64,000 bases of DNA. It comes from Roseateles hydrophilus (GTDB lineage Bacteria > Pseudomonadota > Gammaproteobacteria > Burkholderiales > Burkholderiaceae_C). The stretch is taken from NCBI RefSeq assembly GCF_026712245.1, contig NZ_JAPPUY010000004.1:186001-250000 (forward strand). Direction: 5' to 3'. A program made the position numbers and the translations under genes. Shown here piece by piece: positions 18,475-26,913 of this stretch. The number at the start of each line of letters is the position of its first letter. Positions within the stretch are counted from its first letter, which is position 1. The notes beneath the pieces were generated by a model that ran no database searches, was not told the DNA's origin, and worked only from the letters and a program-made list of their open reading frames with translations.

Positions 18475-19902
18475 TCAGTTCGCTGCAGTGGCTGCCGGCA
18501 CCGGAGCGCCGGCCATCGGATAACGCCAGCAGTCGCCATCTGCGCTGCGCTCGGCGCCTGGCAGGTCGACGAGCACACGGTCCATCACGTCCACGCCCAT
18601 CTGCGCCAAGGTCTGCAGGCGGAATTGCCCGTCGTTGGGGAACCCGCGCCGCGTGCGGTGCAGATTGAAGCGATCCGACAACGCGCCGAAGCGCTGCTCG
18701 ATCGCCGCCGGGCCGAGCATCAAGCCATACAGCCCGCCCCAGGTGGCCGCCGGGTTGTCCGAATCCCAGCCCGCCAGCACCGCGATCTTGAGGGTCTGCT
18801 GCATGTCGCCCGCACCGTAGAACAGGCTCACCAGGCTGGCCGCGAAATTGATGCCGGCCGCGAAGCAACCGTTGCAATACAGCCGTCGGCGGGTGACTTC
18901 ATAGCCGTCGCGCTGCTCGACCTGGTAGCGCCGGTACAGCGCATCGCGCACCTGCTCCCAGGGCTGGCCGGCGCGGTGGCGCGCACGCACGAAGTCGTAC
19001 ATGCGGGCCGGGTACTGGTTGGACGGCAGTGCGCGGCGCGCCTCATCCGCCAACGCCAGCACCCGGGTGCGCAAGCGGGCGGCGTCCGCCACCTCGCCGG
19101 CCGGCAACACCGCAGCGCCGGCATGCAGCGCGACGTAGAACTGCGCAATGTCGGCCGCCTCGGCCGCAGCGGTGGTGCGAATCGGCAAGTCCGCCAAACG
19201 CGCCGCCACATCGGGGCGGCCCGGCGCCAAGGTGCCGAACAGCTCGGTGGTGAGTTGCGCGTCGATCATGTCGTAGTGGGGGTTCTGCGGCGGCATGCCG
19301 GTCAACGGCGGCAGCCACCCCTGCTGCATCAGATCGAAGGCCTGCTGGTTCGAGACCCACAGGTAGTTCTCGGGCTTGCCGTCGGCGGTGCGATGCGGCG
19401 TGTCGGCATCGCTGTAGATGTGGCGCAGCCAGCCCTGGCGGATCTGCTCGGCGCTCAACAGCGGCTGGCCGCTTTGATGCATCAGGTGCAGGTAGATGAG
19501 CTCGATGTCGCTGTCGTCATCCGAGCCCCACACCTCGCCGGGGCGGCGCACGACCCAGTCGATGGTGGGCGAGAGGTCACTGGGAACGCCCTGCCCCCAG
19601 ATGCTGGGCTGATCCGGCTTGCCCCAGTCGGCACGCGTGTAGAAGCGCCCGGCCGGGCCAGGGCCGCCGATCTTGTCCATCTCCGTCACGAGGCCGGTCC
19701 AGTTGCCGATGCTCAGGCCCAACCAAAAGCCGTGCAGCCGCTGCGCATAGGCCCGGCGCGACACCGCCAGGCCGCCTGGCGCCGCGCGGCACTCGGCCGG
19801 CGGCGCGGCAGCCGCGTTCGAGGGCGGCTCCGCCGCGGCGTGCGCGGGCGCGCTCAGGTGCAGCCCGGCCGACAGGACGAGGCAGGAAACGAACAGGCGC
19901 AT
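18475..19902 (-). CDS. Exported ADP-ribosylglycohydrolase-family protein
   Basis: This 475-residue protein has a Sec signal peptide (MRLFVSCLVLSAGLHLSAPA, cut near residue 22). The body resembles the all-helical ADP-ribosylglycohydrolase family: an N-terminal GFWLGLSIGNWTG segment, an acidic GSDDDSDIE cluster at 126-134 where the family has its TDDT metal motif, and GWDSDNPAATWGGLYGLMLG at 378-397 where the family has GGDTD-type metal residues. The Asp positions are largely kept but the motif spelling is divergent, so the substrate may not be ADP-ribose. The family removes ADP-ribose from proteins or small molecules in the cytoplasm; an exported form is unusual. Its promoter overlaps a LacI-type palindrome (19920-19935), which suggests control by a sugar or nucleoside signal. 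Confidence 0.75.
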   Translation of the reverse strand: MRLFVSCLVLSAGLHLSAPAHAAAEPPSNAAAAPPAECRAAPGGLAVSRRAYAQRLHGFWLGLSIGNWTGLVTEMDKIGGPGPAGRFYTRADWGKPDQPSIWGQGVPSDLSPTIDWVVRRPGEVWGSDDDSDIELIYLHLMHQSGQPLLSAEQIRQGWLRHIYSDADTPHRTADGKPENYLWVSNQQAFDLMQQGWLPPLTGMPPQNPHYDMIDAQLTTELFGTLAPGRPDVAARLADLPIRTTAAAEAADIAQFYVALHAGAAVLPAGEVADAARLRTRVLALADEARRALPSNQYPARMYDFVRARHRAGQPWEQVRDALYRRYQVEQRDGYEVTRRRLYCNGCFAAGINFAASLVSLFYGAGDMQQTLKIAVLAGWDSDNPAATWGGLYGLMLGPAAIEQRFGALSDRFNLHRTRRGFPNDGQFRLQTLAQMGVDVMDRVLVDLPGAERSADGDCWRYPMAGAPVPAATAAN

Positions 19903-19919
19903 GACGACATCCAACGAAT

Positions 19920-19962
19920 ATGAAAGCGCTTTCATGTTCGCGGCGGTGGCGACGGACGTCAA
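19920..19962 (-). promoter_or_regulatory. Promoter with a LacI/GalR-type operator for the exported glycohydrolase gene
   Basis: ATGAAAGCGCTTTCAT (19920-19935) is a perfect 16-bp palindrome with the central CG typical of LacI-family operators. On the minus strand a TTGACG hexamer (19957-19962) lies 17 bp from GAACAT (19934-19939), a possible -35/-10 pair. The palindrome would then cover the transcription start, a repressing position. It lies 18 bp upstream of the start codon. No LacI-family gene is in the window. Palindrome and position are seen; the regulator family is inferred. Confidence 0.6.
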
Positions 19963-19981
19963 GCTGCGGCAGGGCCTGCAG

Positions 19982-20003
19982 GCCGCGGCTCAGGCGCCGC
20001 GGC
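19982..20003 (-). terminator. GC-rich stem after tctA, possible weak terminator
   Basis: GCCGCGGC (19982-19989) and GCCGCGGC (19996-20003) can pair across the six-base loop TCAGGC. The stem begins 14 bp beyond the tctA stop on the minus strand. There is no T run, so intrinsic termination would be weak; the structure may only protect the mRNA 3' end. Confidence 0.3.
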
Positions 20004-20016
20004 AGCCGCGCAGCAC

Positions 20017-21507
20017 TCAGGCCTGGCGCCGCACCCGCGTCCACACCCGCGGCAGCACCAGCACGGCCACCAGCAGCACCAGCAGCCCCTGCGACAGCGG
20101 CCGCTCGATGAACACGCTCCAGCTGCCGCTGCCGATGGACAGCGCGTTGCGCCCCTGGGCTTCGGCCAGGGGCCCGAGGATCATGCCGACGACGACCGGC
20201 GCCGTCGGGAAGTCGAAGCGCCGCATGACCACACCCACCAGCCCCAGGCCCAGCATCAGAAACAGGTCGAACGCGCTCTGGCGCATGCCATACACGCCCA
20301 CCGTCGCGAAGATCAGGATGCCCGCATACAGCTGCGGCTTGGGGATCTTCAACAGCTTCACCCACAAGCCCACCAGCGGCAGGTTCAGCACCAGCAGCAT
20401 CACGTTGCCGATGTACAGCGACGCGATCAGCGCCCACACCAGCGCCGACGACGTCGTGAACAGCTGCGGGCCGGCCTGGATGCCATAGTTCTGCAGCGCG
20501 CTCAGCAGGATGGCGGCCGTCACCGAGGTCGGGATGCCCAGCGTGAGCAGCGGCACCAACGTGGCCGTCACGGCCGCGTTGTTGGCCGCCTCGGGGCCGG
20601 CCACGCCTTCGATGGCGCCGGTGGTGCCGAACTCATGCTTGTGGTCGCTGAGCTTGCGCTCGGTGGCGTAGCTGAGGAAGGTCGGGATCTCCGAGCCGCC
20701 GGCCGGGATGGTGCCGAAGGGGAAGCCGATGACCGTGCCGCGCAGCCAGGCCGGGATGGAGCGCTTCCACTCCGTCTTCGTCATGTGCACGCTGCTGAGC
20801 TTGTTGACCTCGGACTTGCTGCGGCCCTCGTACAGCGCCATGTAGAGCGTCTCGCCGACGGCGAACAGGCCCACGGCCACCAGCACGGTCTCGATGCCAT
20901 CCATGAACTCGGGCACGCCGCCCGTGTAGCGCACCTGACCCGTGATCTGGTCCAGCCCGATGAGGCCCAGCGCCAGGCCGATGAACAGCGCCGTCATGCC
21001 GCGCAGCGTGCTCTTGCCCAGCACGGCGCTGACGGTCGTGAACGCCAGCAGCATCAGCAGGAAGTACTCCGGCGGGCCCAGCGTGACGGCGAAGTCCGCC
21101 ACGACCGGCGCGAACAGCGTGACGAGCACCGTCGCCACCGTACCGGCGACGAAGGAGCCGATGGCCGCCGTGGCCAGCGCCGCGCCGGCGCGGCCGCTCT
21201 TGGCCATCTTGAAGCCCTCCAGCGCTGTCACCATCGTGCCGGTTTCGCCCGGCGTGTTGAGCAGGATGGACGTGGTGGAGCCGCCGTACATCGCGCCGTA
21301 GTAGATGCCGGCGAAGAAGATCATCGACGCGGTCGGCTCGACCTGCGACGTGATGGGCAGCAACATGGCCACTGTCACCGCCGGGCCCAGGCCCGGTAGC
21401 ACGCCGATGCCGGTGCCGATGACGCAGCCGAGGAAGGCCCACAGCAGGTTGACGGGCGTGCCGGCGGCGGCGAAGCCGCCCATCAGCTGGTTCCACAGAT
21501 CCATCAT
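20017..21507 (-). CDS. tctA: Tripartite tricarboxylate transporter, large permease subunit TctA
   Basis: This 496-residue inner-membrane protein has about 12 hydrophobic segments. The TctA signatures are [21 protein letters not shown] near residue 31, [21 protein letters not shown] near 70 (a membrane-embedded loop conserved in the family) and a second copy-like region [27 protein letters not shown]. It uses an ion gradient to import carboxylates delivered by a TctC binding protein. It is the last gene of the porin-tctC-tctB-tctA operon, 13 bp after tctB. Two adjacent in-frame ATGs (21505-21507 and 21502-21504) are possible starts. Citrate is the classic substrate, but other di/tricarboxylates are equally possible. 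Confidence 0.95.
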   Translation of the reverse strand: MMDLWNQLMGGFAAAGTPVNLLWAFLGCVIGTGIGVLPGLGPAVTVAMLLPITSQVEPTASMIFFAGIYYGAMYGGSTTSILLNTPGETGTMVTALEGFKMAKSGRAGAALATAAIGSFVAGTVATVLVTLFAPVVADFAVTLGPPEYFLLMLLAFTTVSAVLGKSTLRGMTALFIGLALGLIGLDQITGQVRYTGGVPEFMDGIETVLVAVGLFAVGETLYMALYEGRSKSEVNKLSSVHMTKTEWKRSIPAWLRGTVIGFPFGTIPAGGSEIPTFLSYATERKLSDHKHEFGTTGAIEGVAGPEAANNAAVTATLVPLLTLGIPTSVTAAILLSALQNYGIQAGPQLFTTSSALVWALIASLYIGNVMLLVLNLPLVGLWVKLLKIPKPQLYAGILIFATVGVYGMRQSAFDLFLMLGLGLVGVVMRRFDFPTAPVVVGMILGPLAEAQGRNALSIGSGSWSVFIERPLSQGLLVLLVAVLVLPRVWTRVRRQA

Positions 21508-21520
21508 GATCGGCCGCTCC

Positions 21521-22033
21521 TCACAGCCAGCCGCTGGCCGTCAGGCCCGGCAGGTTGATGGCCAGCAGCTTGCTGAACATCCAGAACACCGGCGCCGCGA
21601 TGGCCACGCCGGTCAACAGGTCGATGCCGCTGCGCTTCGCCCCGCCACCCGGCTTGCCCTCCGCCATGCGCAGACCGCGCACGGCGAGCGCAAAGCACAG
21701 GCCGCAGGCGAGGATGAAGCCGATCGTCGTGATGAGGCTGGCGTTGGCGACGACACCGCCCACCACCCAGGCCACGGCGCGCCAGTCGCCACGCTCGGCG
21801 CCGGACGGCGCCTCCATCTCACGGTAGCCGCCCGTGCGCGCCTCCCACACCAGCCAGCCGCCGCACAGCATCAGCACGACGGACACCAGCCACGGCAGCG
21901 CGTTGGGGCCAACACCCGCGTAGCCGGCATCCGACGGGATGAAGGTGGCGCCGAACGCCATGACGGCGCCGACGACGAAAACGCCGGCACCCACCAGCGC
22001 CTGGCTGGTGGTGGAAGGATTCACGCTGCTCAT
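21521..22033 (-). CDS. tctB: Tripartite tricarboxylate transporter, small membrane subunit TctB
   Basis: This 170-residue protein has four predicted membrane helices (about residues 13-29, 45-62, 85-105, and a C-terminal pair near 110-165), as in TctB. Identification rests on size, topology and its place directly before tctA; TctB sequences themselves are poorly conserved. It is the small partner of TctA in the membrane. It is separated from tctC by a 159-bp stretch that holds two tandem hairpins, so it is probably made at a lower level than the binding protein. Confidence 0.9.
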   Translation of the reverse strand: MSSVNPSTTSQALVGAGVFVVGAVMAFGATFIPSDAGYAGVGPNALPWLVSVVLMLCGGWLVWEARTGGYREMEAPSGAERGDWRAVAWVVGGVVANASLITTIGFILACGLCFALAVRGLRMAEGKPGGGAKRSGIDLLTGVAIAAPVFWMFSKLLAINLPGLTASGWL

Positions 22034-22100
22034 GGAGCCGCCTCCGTGTTTGTATTGGGCCGAGCGCCGGGCCGCCCCAAGCCGGCCCGTCTGGCGATGT

Positions 22101-22144
22101 GCTTGGCGGTCGATCCGCCAAGCATTGCCGTCCCCTCGGGGGAC
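22101..22144 (-). repeat. Two tandem hairpins (REP-like element) between tctC and tctB
   Basis: Hairpin one is GCTTGGCGG (22101-22109) / CCGCCAAGC (22115-22123) with a five-base loop. Hairpin two is GTCCCC (22130-22135) / GGGGAC (22139-22144) with a three-base loop. They lie in the 159-bp gap after the tctC stop, without a T run. A CCCCTCGGGG core of this kind is, to my knowledge, a common dispersed intergenic element in Burkholderiales. Likely role: mRNA processing or protection that gives more binding protein than permease. Confidence 0.6.
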
Positions 22145-22192
22145 CGACCAGGCTTGCCGGCGTCCAGCCGACGCAAGACTGGGCGAGGGGCT

Positions 22193-23155
22193 TCAGATCA
22201 TTCCACTCTTGACCATGATGGCGCGCAGCGTCGCGAACTCACGGTCGACGAAGGCATCGAACTCGGCGCCGGCCAGCAGAGCCGGCGTCCAGCCGTTCTT
22301 GTCGACGGACTCCGCCCAGCTCTTGCTCTTGGTGGCGGCCACGACCAGGGCCGTCAGCGCCTTGCGCTGCTCGGGCGTGATGCCCGGCGGCGCATACACG
22401 CCGCGCCAGTTGCCGATCTCGACATTGATGCCCAGCTCCTTCAGCGTCGGCGCGTTCACACCCTTCAGCCGTTCGGGCGAGGTGACCGCCAGCGCGCGCA
22501 TCTTGCCGCTTTCCAGATAGGGCTGGAACTCGCTGAAGCCGCTGCCGCCGATGGTGACATTGCCGCCCAGGATGGCCGCCGTCGCCTCGCCACCGCCACG
22601 GAAGGGCACGTAGTTGATCTTGGCGGCGTCCACACCGACATCGCGCGCAATCATGGCGGCCGCCACATGCTCGGTGGCGCCGCGCGAGCCGCCGCCCCAC
22701 TTGACGCTGCCGGGGTCCTTCTTCAACTGCTCGATGACGTCCTTCATCGTCTTCAGCGGCGAGGCTGCGTGGACGACGAACACGTTGTACTCGCTGATCA
22801 GGCGCGCAATGGGCGTGGCCTGCGTCAGGCTCACCGGCGGCTTGCCCGTGATGATGCCGCCCAGCATGACGGCACCCATGACCAGCAGCGCATTCGGGTC
22901 GCCCTTGCTGGCGTTGACGAACTGGGCCAGACCCAGCGCGCCGGCCGCACCGCCCTTGTTCTCGAACTGCACGGACGAGGCCACGCCCGCATCCTGCAGC
23001 GCCTTGCCGAGTGCACGGCCCGTGGTGTCCCAGCCGCCGCCGGGGTTGGCGGGGATCATCATCTTCATCGGCACGCCGGCCGCGCTGGCGCCCAGTGGCA
23101 GCGCGCCGGTGGCAGCCAGCGCCGCCAGGGACTTGAGGAAGGTGTCGCGACGCAT
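22193..23155 (-). CDS. tctC: Tripartite tricarboxylate transporter substrate-binding protein TctC (Bug family)
   Basis: This 320-residue periplasmic protein catches the carboxylate for TctAB. An N-terminal signal (MRRDTFLKSLAALAATGALP) has an Arg-Arg near Phe-Leu-Lys, close to a Tat motif but with one extra residue, so Sec or Tat export is open. Family marks: PANPGGGWDTTGRALGKAL, VQFENKGGAAG, the glycine loop KWGGGSRGATEHV and GNWRGVYAPPGIT. It lies in an operon 24 bp behind the porin. Bug proteins are very numerous in Burkholderiales; physical linkage to tctBA makes this the dedicated binding subunit. Confidence 0.95.
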   Translation of the reverse strand: MRRDTFLKSLAALAATGALPLGASAAGVPMKMMIPANPGGGWDTTGRALGKALQDAGVASSVQFENKGGAAGALGLAQFVNASKGDPNALLVMGAVMLGGIITGKPPVSLTQATPIARLISEYNVFVVHAASPLKTMKDVIEQLKKDPGSVKWGGGSRGATEHVAAAMIARDVGVDAAKINYVPFRGGGEATAAILGGNVTIGGSGFSEFQPYLESGKMRALAVTSPERLKGVNAPTLKELGINVEIGNWRGVYAPPGITPEQRKALTALVVAATKSKSWAESVDKNGWTPALLAGAEFDAFVDREFATLRAIMVKSGMI

Positions 23156-23179
23156 GCTTGTCTCCTTGGTCTTGTCAGC

Positions 23180-24199
23180 TCAGAACGAGTGGTAGATGCC
23201 GGCCTCGATGCCGCGCGAATCGTCACCCAGGGCGATCGCCGACCCACCGGGGATCAGGAAGCGGCCCGTCTTGCTATTGTTGACCTGCGAGATCGTCGAG
23301 TAGAGCGATGTGCGCTTGGAGAGGTTGTGCACATAGCCCAGCGCGAACAGCTTGCCCGTGTAGTCCTCGCCATTGGCGCTGTTGCGCGACTGCGCATTGA
23401 CGAAGCTGGCGCGGACGATGCCGCTGCCCAGCGCGTAGTGCGCGCCGATGACGAGGTTCTTCTGCTCGCGCGTCGTCTGCTTGCTGTTGTGCACCAGGCC
23501 CAGCAGCTTGAGCGCGCCGACCGTGTAGCTGCCGCCCAGGTTGACGACCTTGAACTTGGCACCGGCGGCGGTGTTGGTGGTCTCGGACACGCCCAGCGCC
23601 ACGTCCAGCCCGTTGCCGGCCCAGCCCAGGCGCGCGCCGACGTAGCGGCCCGTGCTGCCCTCGCCCGCCGCCACCATGGCCTGGCCGTAGACGCCGCCCA
23701 GGTTGTCGGGCAGGAAGTAACCCACCGAGTTGTCGGAGCGGATCACGGTCTTGGCCGTGCTGGACGCGCCGTCGAAGCCGTAGACCAGGTTGCTGGCCGC
23801 GCCCACACCGTTGGTGCCGAAGGCGTTGAACTTGCTAATGTTCCAGAAGGTCGGCGTGTAGTCGCGGCCCAGGCGCAGTTCGCCGGCGTCCTTGCTCGCC
23901 ACGCTGACCGTCGCGCGGCGGCGCCAGTCACCGCCCGAGCCGACGTCGGGGCCGATGGCGCCTTCGAGGTGGAAGCTGGCGCTCAGCCCGCCACCCAGAT
24001 CCTCGCGGCCGCGGAAGCCGATGCGGCTGGTCTGCAGGCCGTCGATGCTCTCCAGGTTCAGCGTCTTGTTGCCGTTGGTCAGGCGCTGCACGCCGACATC
24101 GAGCACGCCGAAGATGGTGACGCTGGAGGACTGGGCCGAGGCCAGCGTGGCGGTGCCCGCCAGCAGGGCGGCGACGAGCGCCTTCGCTTGGAAGTTCAT
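23180..24199 (-). CDS. Gram-negative porin (trimeric, OmpC/Omp32-like family)
   Basis: This 339-residue outer-membrane protein has a signal peptide of about 22 residues (ending ASAQ). It begins SSVTIFGVLDVGVQRL, has the loop motif SRIGFRGREDLGGGLSASF and ends in a terminal strand with C-terminal phenylalanine (GIEAGIYHSF), the outer-membrane assembly signal. It lets small, probably anionic solutes through the outer membrane. As first gene of the tctCBA operon it likely supplies the outer-membrane step for the same carboxylate. The ATG at 24199 follows GGAGACAACC. It is divergent from tctD, with the shared 127-bp control region between them. Confidence 0.94.
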   Translation of the reverse strand: MNFQAKALVAALLAGTATLASAQSSSVTIFGVLDVGVQRLTNGNKTLNLESIDGLQTSRIGFRGREDLGGGLSASFHLEGAIGPDVGSGGDWRRRATVSVASKDAGELRLGRDYTPTFWNISKFNAFGTNGVGAASNLVYGFDGASSTAKTVIRSDNSVGYFLPDNLGGVYGQAMVAAGEGSTGRYVGARLGWAGNGLDVALGVSETTNTAAGAKFKVVNLGGSYTVGALKLLGLVHNSKQTTREQKNLVIGAHYALGSGIVRASFVNAQSRNSANGEDYTGKLFALGYVHNLSKRTSLYSTISQVNNSKTGRFLIPGGSAIALGDDSRGIEAGIYHSF

Positions 24200-24247
24200 G
24201 GTTGTCTCCTGTGTATGACTTATGGGAGCCGCCATGGTTGAAAGCGA

Positions 24248-24269
24248 GGCTGTCAATCGGCTGTCCAAC
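24248..24269. promoter_or_regulatory. Candidate TctD operator: 11-bp direct repeat
   Basis: GGCTGTCAATC is followed directly by GGCTGTCCAAC (9 of 11 bases equal), giving direct repeats one helical turn apart. It lies in the 127-bp region between the porin and tctD. OmpR-type regulators typically bind such head-to-tail repeats with 10-11 bp period. It is the only obvious repeat in the divergent region. The binding role is inferred. Confidence 0.4.
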
Positions 24270-24326
24270 GCGTCGGGGTAAACCTCAGGCCCTGGCCCCA
24301 TGCGCGCGGGTGCTAGCGTGTCGCCC

Positions 24327-25010
24327 ATGAAGTTGCTGGTCATTGAAGACAACGCCGCGATGCAGACCACGCTGCAGCGCTCCTTCGAGCGGCGCGGCTT
24401 CAAGGTCGTCATCTGCGACGACGGCGCCAAGGCCTTGGGCCGCTGGCATGCGGCCGTGCCCGATGTGGTGCTGCTCGACCTGTCCATGCCCGGGCAGGAC
24501 GGCCTGGACGTGCTGGCCCAGGCGCGCGCCGAGGGGCTGACGACGCCCGTCATCATCATCACGGCGCGCGGCACGCTGGGCGACAAGATCCTGGGCCTGA
24601 ACACCGGCGCCGACGACTACCTGCCCAAACCCTTCGACCTGGACGAATTGGAGGCCCGCATCCGTGCGCTGGTGCGGCGCCAGGGCCAGGCCAGCGAGGG
24701 CTTCCGCGCGGCCGAGGCGCCGAGCTTCTGCGGGCTGCGCGCGGACGCCGACAGCGGCGCCGTCTACCACCACGGCCAGCCGCTGGACCTGCCGCCGCGC
24801 GAGGCGGCGCTGCTGCGCGCGCTGCTGGTGCGGCCGGGCCAGGCCGTGGCCAAGGACCGCCTGTTCGAGCTGGTGTTTGCCGACGCGGCCGACGCGCAGC
24901 CCGATGCCATCGAGGTGGTCGCGTACCGGCTGCGCAAGCGGCTGGCCGCCACCGGGGCCAAGCTCGTCACGCTGCGTGGGCTGGGCTACCTCCTGCAAGC
25001 CGATGACTGA
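24327..25010 (+). CDS. tctD: OmpR-family response regulator TctD
   Basis: This 227-residue regulator has a receiver domain at 1-115 with phosphoacceptor Asp51 (VVLLDLSMPG), acidic Glu7/Asp8 and the KP pair in DDYLPKPFD. A winged-helix DNA-binding domain follows (about 125-225, ending VAYRLRKRLAATGAKLVTLRGLGYLL). It should activate or repress the divergent porin-tctCBA operon in response to an external carboxylate sensed by TctE. The start at 24327 is chosen because the receiver begins MKLLVIEDN; a longer frame upstream is not protein-like. The stop overlaps the tctE start by eight bases, so the pair is translationally coupled. Confidence 0.95.
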   Translation: MKLLVIEDNAAMQTTLQRSFERRGFKVVICDDGAKALGRWHAAVPDVVLLDLSMPGQDGLDVLAQARAEGLTTPVIIITARGTLGDKILGLNTGADDYLPKPFDLDELEARIRALVRRQGQASEGFRAAEAPSFCGLRADADSGAVYHHGQPLDLPPREAALLRALLVRPGQAVAKDRLFELVFADAADAQPDAIEVVAYRLRKRLAATGAKLVTLRGLGYLLQADD

Positions 25011-26451
25011 GCTCGGCCAGCGCCTGGCCGGCCTGTCCATGCGGGCCCGGTTGCTGTGGGGCATCCTGCTGCCGGTGGGCCTCATCGTGGCCATCAACAC
25101 GGTGAGCCTGTACCGCGACACGCTCCGCGCCGTGGACACCGCCTACGACCGCACGCTGCTGGCCTCGGCCAAGGCCATCGGCGAGCTGCTGGGCGTGGAC
25201 GGCAGCGGCGAGCAGGCGCGGCTGGTGGCCGCCGTGCCCTACGCAGCGCTGGAGGCCTTCGAGACCGACAGCCGCAGCCGGCTGTACTTCCGCGTGCTGG
25301 GCTTCAAGGGCGAGATGGTGTCGGGCTACGAAGACCTGCCCGCGTGGCAGGGCAAGCTGCCCGACCAGGGCGCCTACCCGGCGCTGGTGGACTTCTATGA
25401 CGACCACTACCGCGGCGAACCGGTGCGCATGGCGGTGCTGCTGCAGCCGGTGTCGGGCCAGACCGGCATGGGCCTGGCCACCATCCAGGTGGCCGAGACA
25501 CTGGCGCTGCGCCGCAGCCTCGCGCGCCAGGTGCTGCTGCACACGCTGTGGCGGCAGGCGGCGCTGCTGGGCGTCATCGCCATCGTCGTGTGGGCCGTGG
25601 TGCAGCGCGCAACGCGGCCGGTGCGTGCGCTCAGCGCCGCGCTGCGCGAGCGCGACGCCGACGACCTCAGCCCGCTGCAGGCGCCCGACATGCCGGCCGA
25701 GCTCGCGCCGCTCATCGTCGCCACCAACGACGCGCTGGCCCGCCAGGCGCGGCTGCTGGAGCACCAGAAGCGCTTTGTGCGCGATGCGTCGCACCAGTTG
25801 CGCACGCCGCTGGCGGTGCTGAAGGTGCAGGTGCAGTCCGCCCGCCAGGGCGATGTGGAGCCGCAGCAGGCGCTCGCCGAGATCGACACCACGGTGGCCC
25901 GCGCCACGCAGCTGGCCACGCAGATGCTGGCGCTGGCCCGTGCCGAGCAGATGCGCCAGCAGCGCGACGACATGCCGGTGCTGGACTGGGCCGACATCGT
26001 GCGCGCGATGGCGCTGGACCTGGCGCCGCTGATCGCCAAGCAGGGGCTGGATTTCGACATCCACACCGAACCCGCCCCCATCACCAGCCATGAGTGGGCG
26101 CTGCGCGAGCTGACGCGCAACCTGCTGCACAACGCCATCCAGCACACACCGCCCGGCGGCCGGCTGGCCATCACGCTGAACACCGAAGGCCGCCACGCCC
26201 GGCTGCTGATCGCCGACGGCGGCCCGGGCCTGACGGACGCGCAACAGCAACGCCTGTTCCTGCCCTTTGCCACGGGCGAAGGCGGCAACGGCTCGGGCCT
26301 GGGCCTGGCCATCTGCCAGGCGCTGGTGCAGTCGCTGGGCGGTCAGATCACGCTGCGCAACCGGCTGCTGGAGGGGCGCATCGCCGGGCTGGACGCCTGC
26401 GTGGAGTTGCCGCTCAGTGGCCCGGCGAGCCCGCACGACGCACACGGCTGA
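25003..26451 (+). CDS. tctE: Sensor histidine kinase TctE
   Basis: This 482-residue membrane kinase has TM1 at about 14-34 and a periplasmic 2CSK-type N-terminal sensor domain (about 35-180). TM2 lies near 187-203, followed by HAMP-like RATRPVRALSAALRERD. The phosphorylated His264 is in FVRDASHQLRTPL, the N box is LTRNLLHNAIQHTP, and the G boxes are DGGPGL and GNGSGLGLAI. It senses a tricarboxylate in the periplasm and phosphorylates TctD. All catalytic boxes are intact. It ends 15 bp from the convergent unknown gene; no clear terminator is visible between them. Confidence 0.95.
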   Translation: MTELGQRLAGLSMRARLLWGILLPVGLIVAINTVSLYRDTLRAVDTAYDRTLLASAKAIGELLGVDGSGEQARLVAAVPYAALEAFETDSRSRLYFRVLGFKGEMVSGYEDLPAWQGKLPDQGAYPALVDFYDDHYRGEPVRMAVLLQPVSGQTGMGLATIQVAETLALRRSLARQVLLHTLWRQAALLGVIAIVVWAVVQRATRPVRALSAALRERDADDLSPLQAPDMPAELAPLIVATNDALARQARLLEHQKRFVRDASHQLRTPLAVLKVQVQSARQGDVEPQQALAEIDTTVARATQLATQMLALARAEQMRQQRDDMPVLDWADIVRAMALDLAPLIAKQGLDFDIHTEPAPITSHEWALRELTRNLLHNAIQHTPPGGRLAITLNTEGRHARLLIADGGPGLTDAQQQRLFLPFATGEGGNGSGLGLAICQALVQSLGGQITLRNRLLEGRIAGLDACVELPLSGPASPHDAHG

Positions 26452-26466
26452 AGCGCACGCTCGCCC

Positions 26467-26913
26467 TCACCCCCGCAGCGCAGCCGCCCGCGCCAGGTGC
26501 ACACGGGCGCGGCTGTCCAGCCAGTTGTGGCGGTGCGTGCCGGCGGGTGGCGCCCACAGGTGCAGCAGCTGCTCGTAGCAATGGCCCAGCTCCAGGAAGC
26601 TCTGCGCCAGGTCGTCACGCCGCGTCAGCTGCGCGGCCAGCGCCTGCACCGCGGGCCCGCTGGGCTCGCAGCCGCAGCGCGCCGCCAGCTCGCGGGACTT
26701 GCCGTACTCGCCGTCCAGGCCCGCGATCAGCACCTGCGTGCGCCGCACGCCCACGCCGCGCAACAGCCGCTCGCCCTCCGGGTCACGGCAAACCTGCGCC
26801 AGGTGTGCCAGCAGCGCAAGCAGCCGCGTCCACAGGCGCTGCATCGCCTCACCCTGCAGCAACGCCCCAGGCGCCACGGCCCCAGGCCCGGCTGCGGCCT
26901 GAGCGGCGCGCAT
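26467..26913 (-). CDS. Conserved-looking hypothetical protein (148 aa), unknown function
   Basis: The ATG at 26913 shares one base with the stop codon of the 39-residue ORF upstream (TGATG), so the two are likely coupled. The protein is mostly helical and rich in Leu, Ala and Arg. It has a cysteine cluster, RCGCEPSG, and the segments GEYGKSRELAARCG, LTRRDDLAQSFLELGHCYEQLLHLW and HRHNWLDSRARVHLARA. There is no signal peptide or membrane helix. I do not recognise a family. An alternative start is the internal Met at MQRLWTRLLALL. Codon use matches the neighbours. Expression is supported by the strong ribosome-binding site of its partner ORF. Confidence 0.6.
   Translation of the reverse strand: MRAAQAAAGPGAVAPGALLQGEAMQRLWTRLLALLAHLAQVCRDPEGERLLRGVGVRRTQVLIAGLDGEYGKSRELAARCGCEPSGPAVQALAAQLTRRDDLAQSFLELGHCYEQLLHLWAPPAGTHRHNWLDSRARVHLARAAALRG

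Noticed and set aside
18353-18475. tRNA-Arg as an integration site of a mobile element
   Set aside because: No integrase, no duplicated tRNA 3' end and no change in base composition downstream.
21305-24241. A 978-codon plus-strand frame across tctA, tctB, tctC and the porin
   Set aside because: It runs antisense through four well-identified genes and their intergenic gaps; composition is typical of antisense frames in high-GC DNA.
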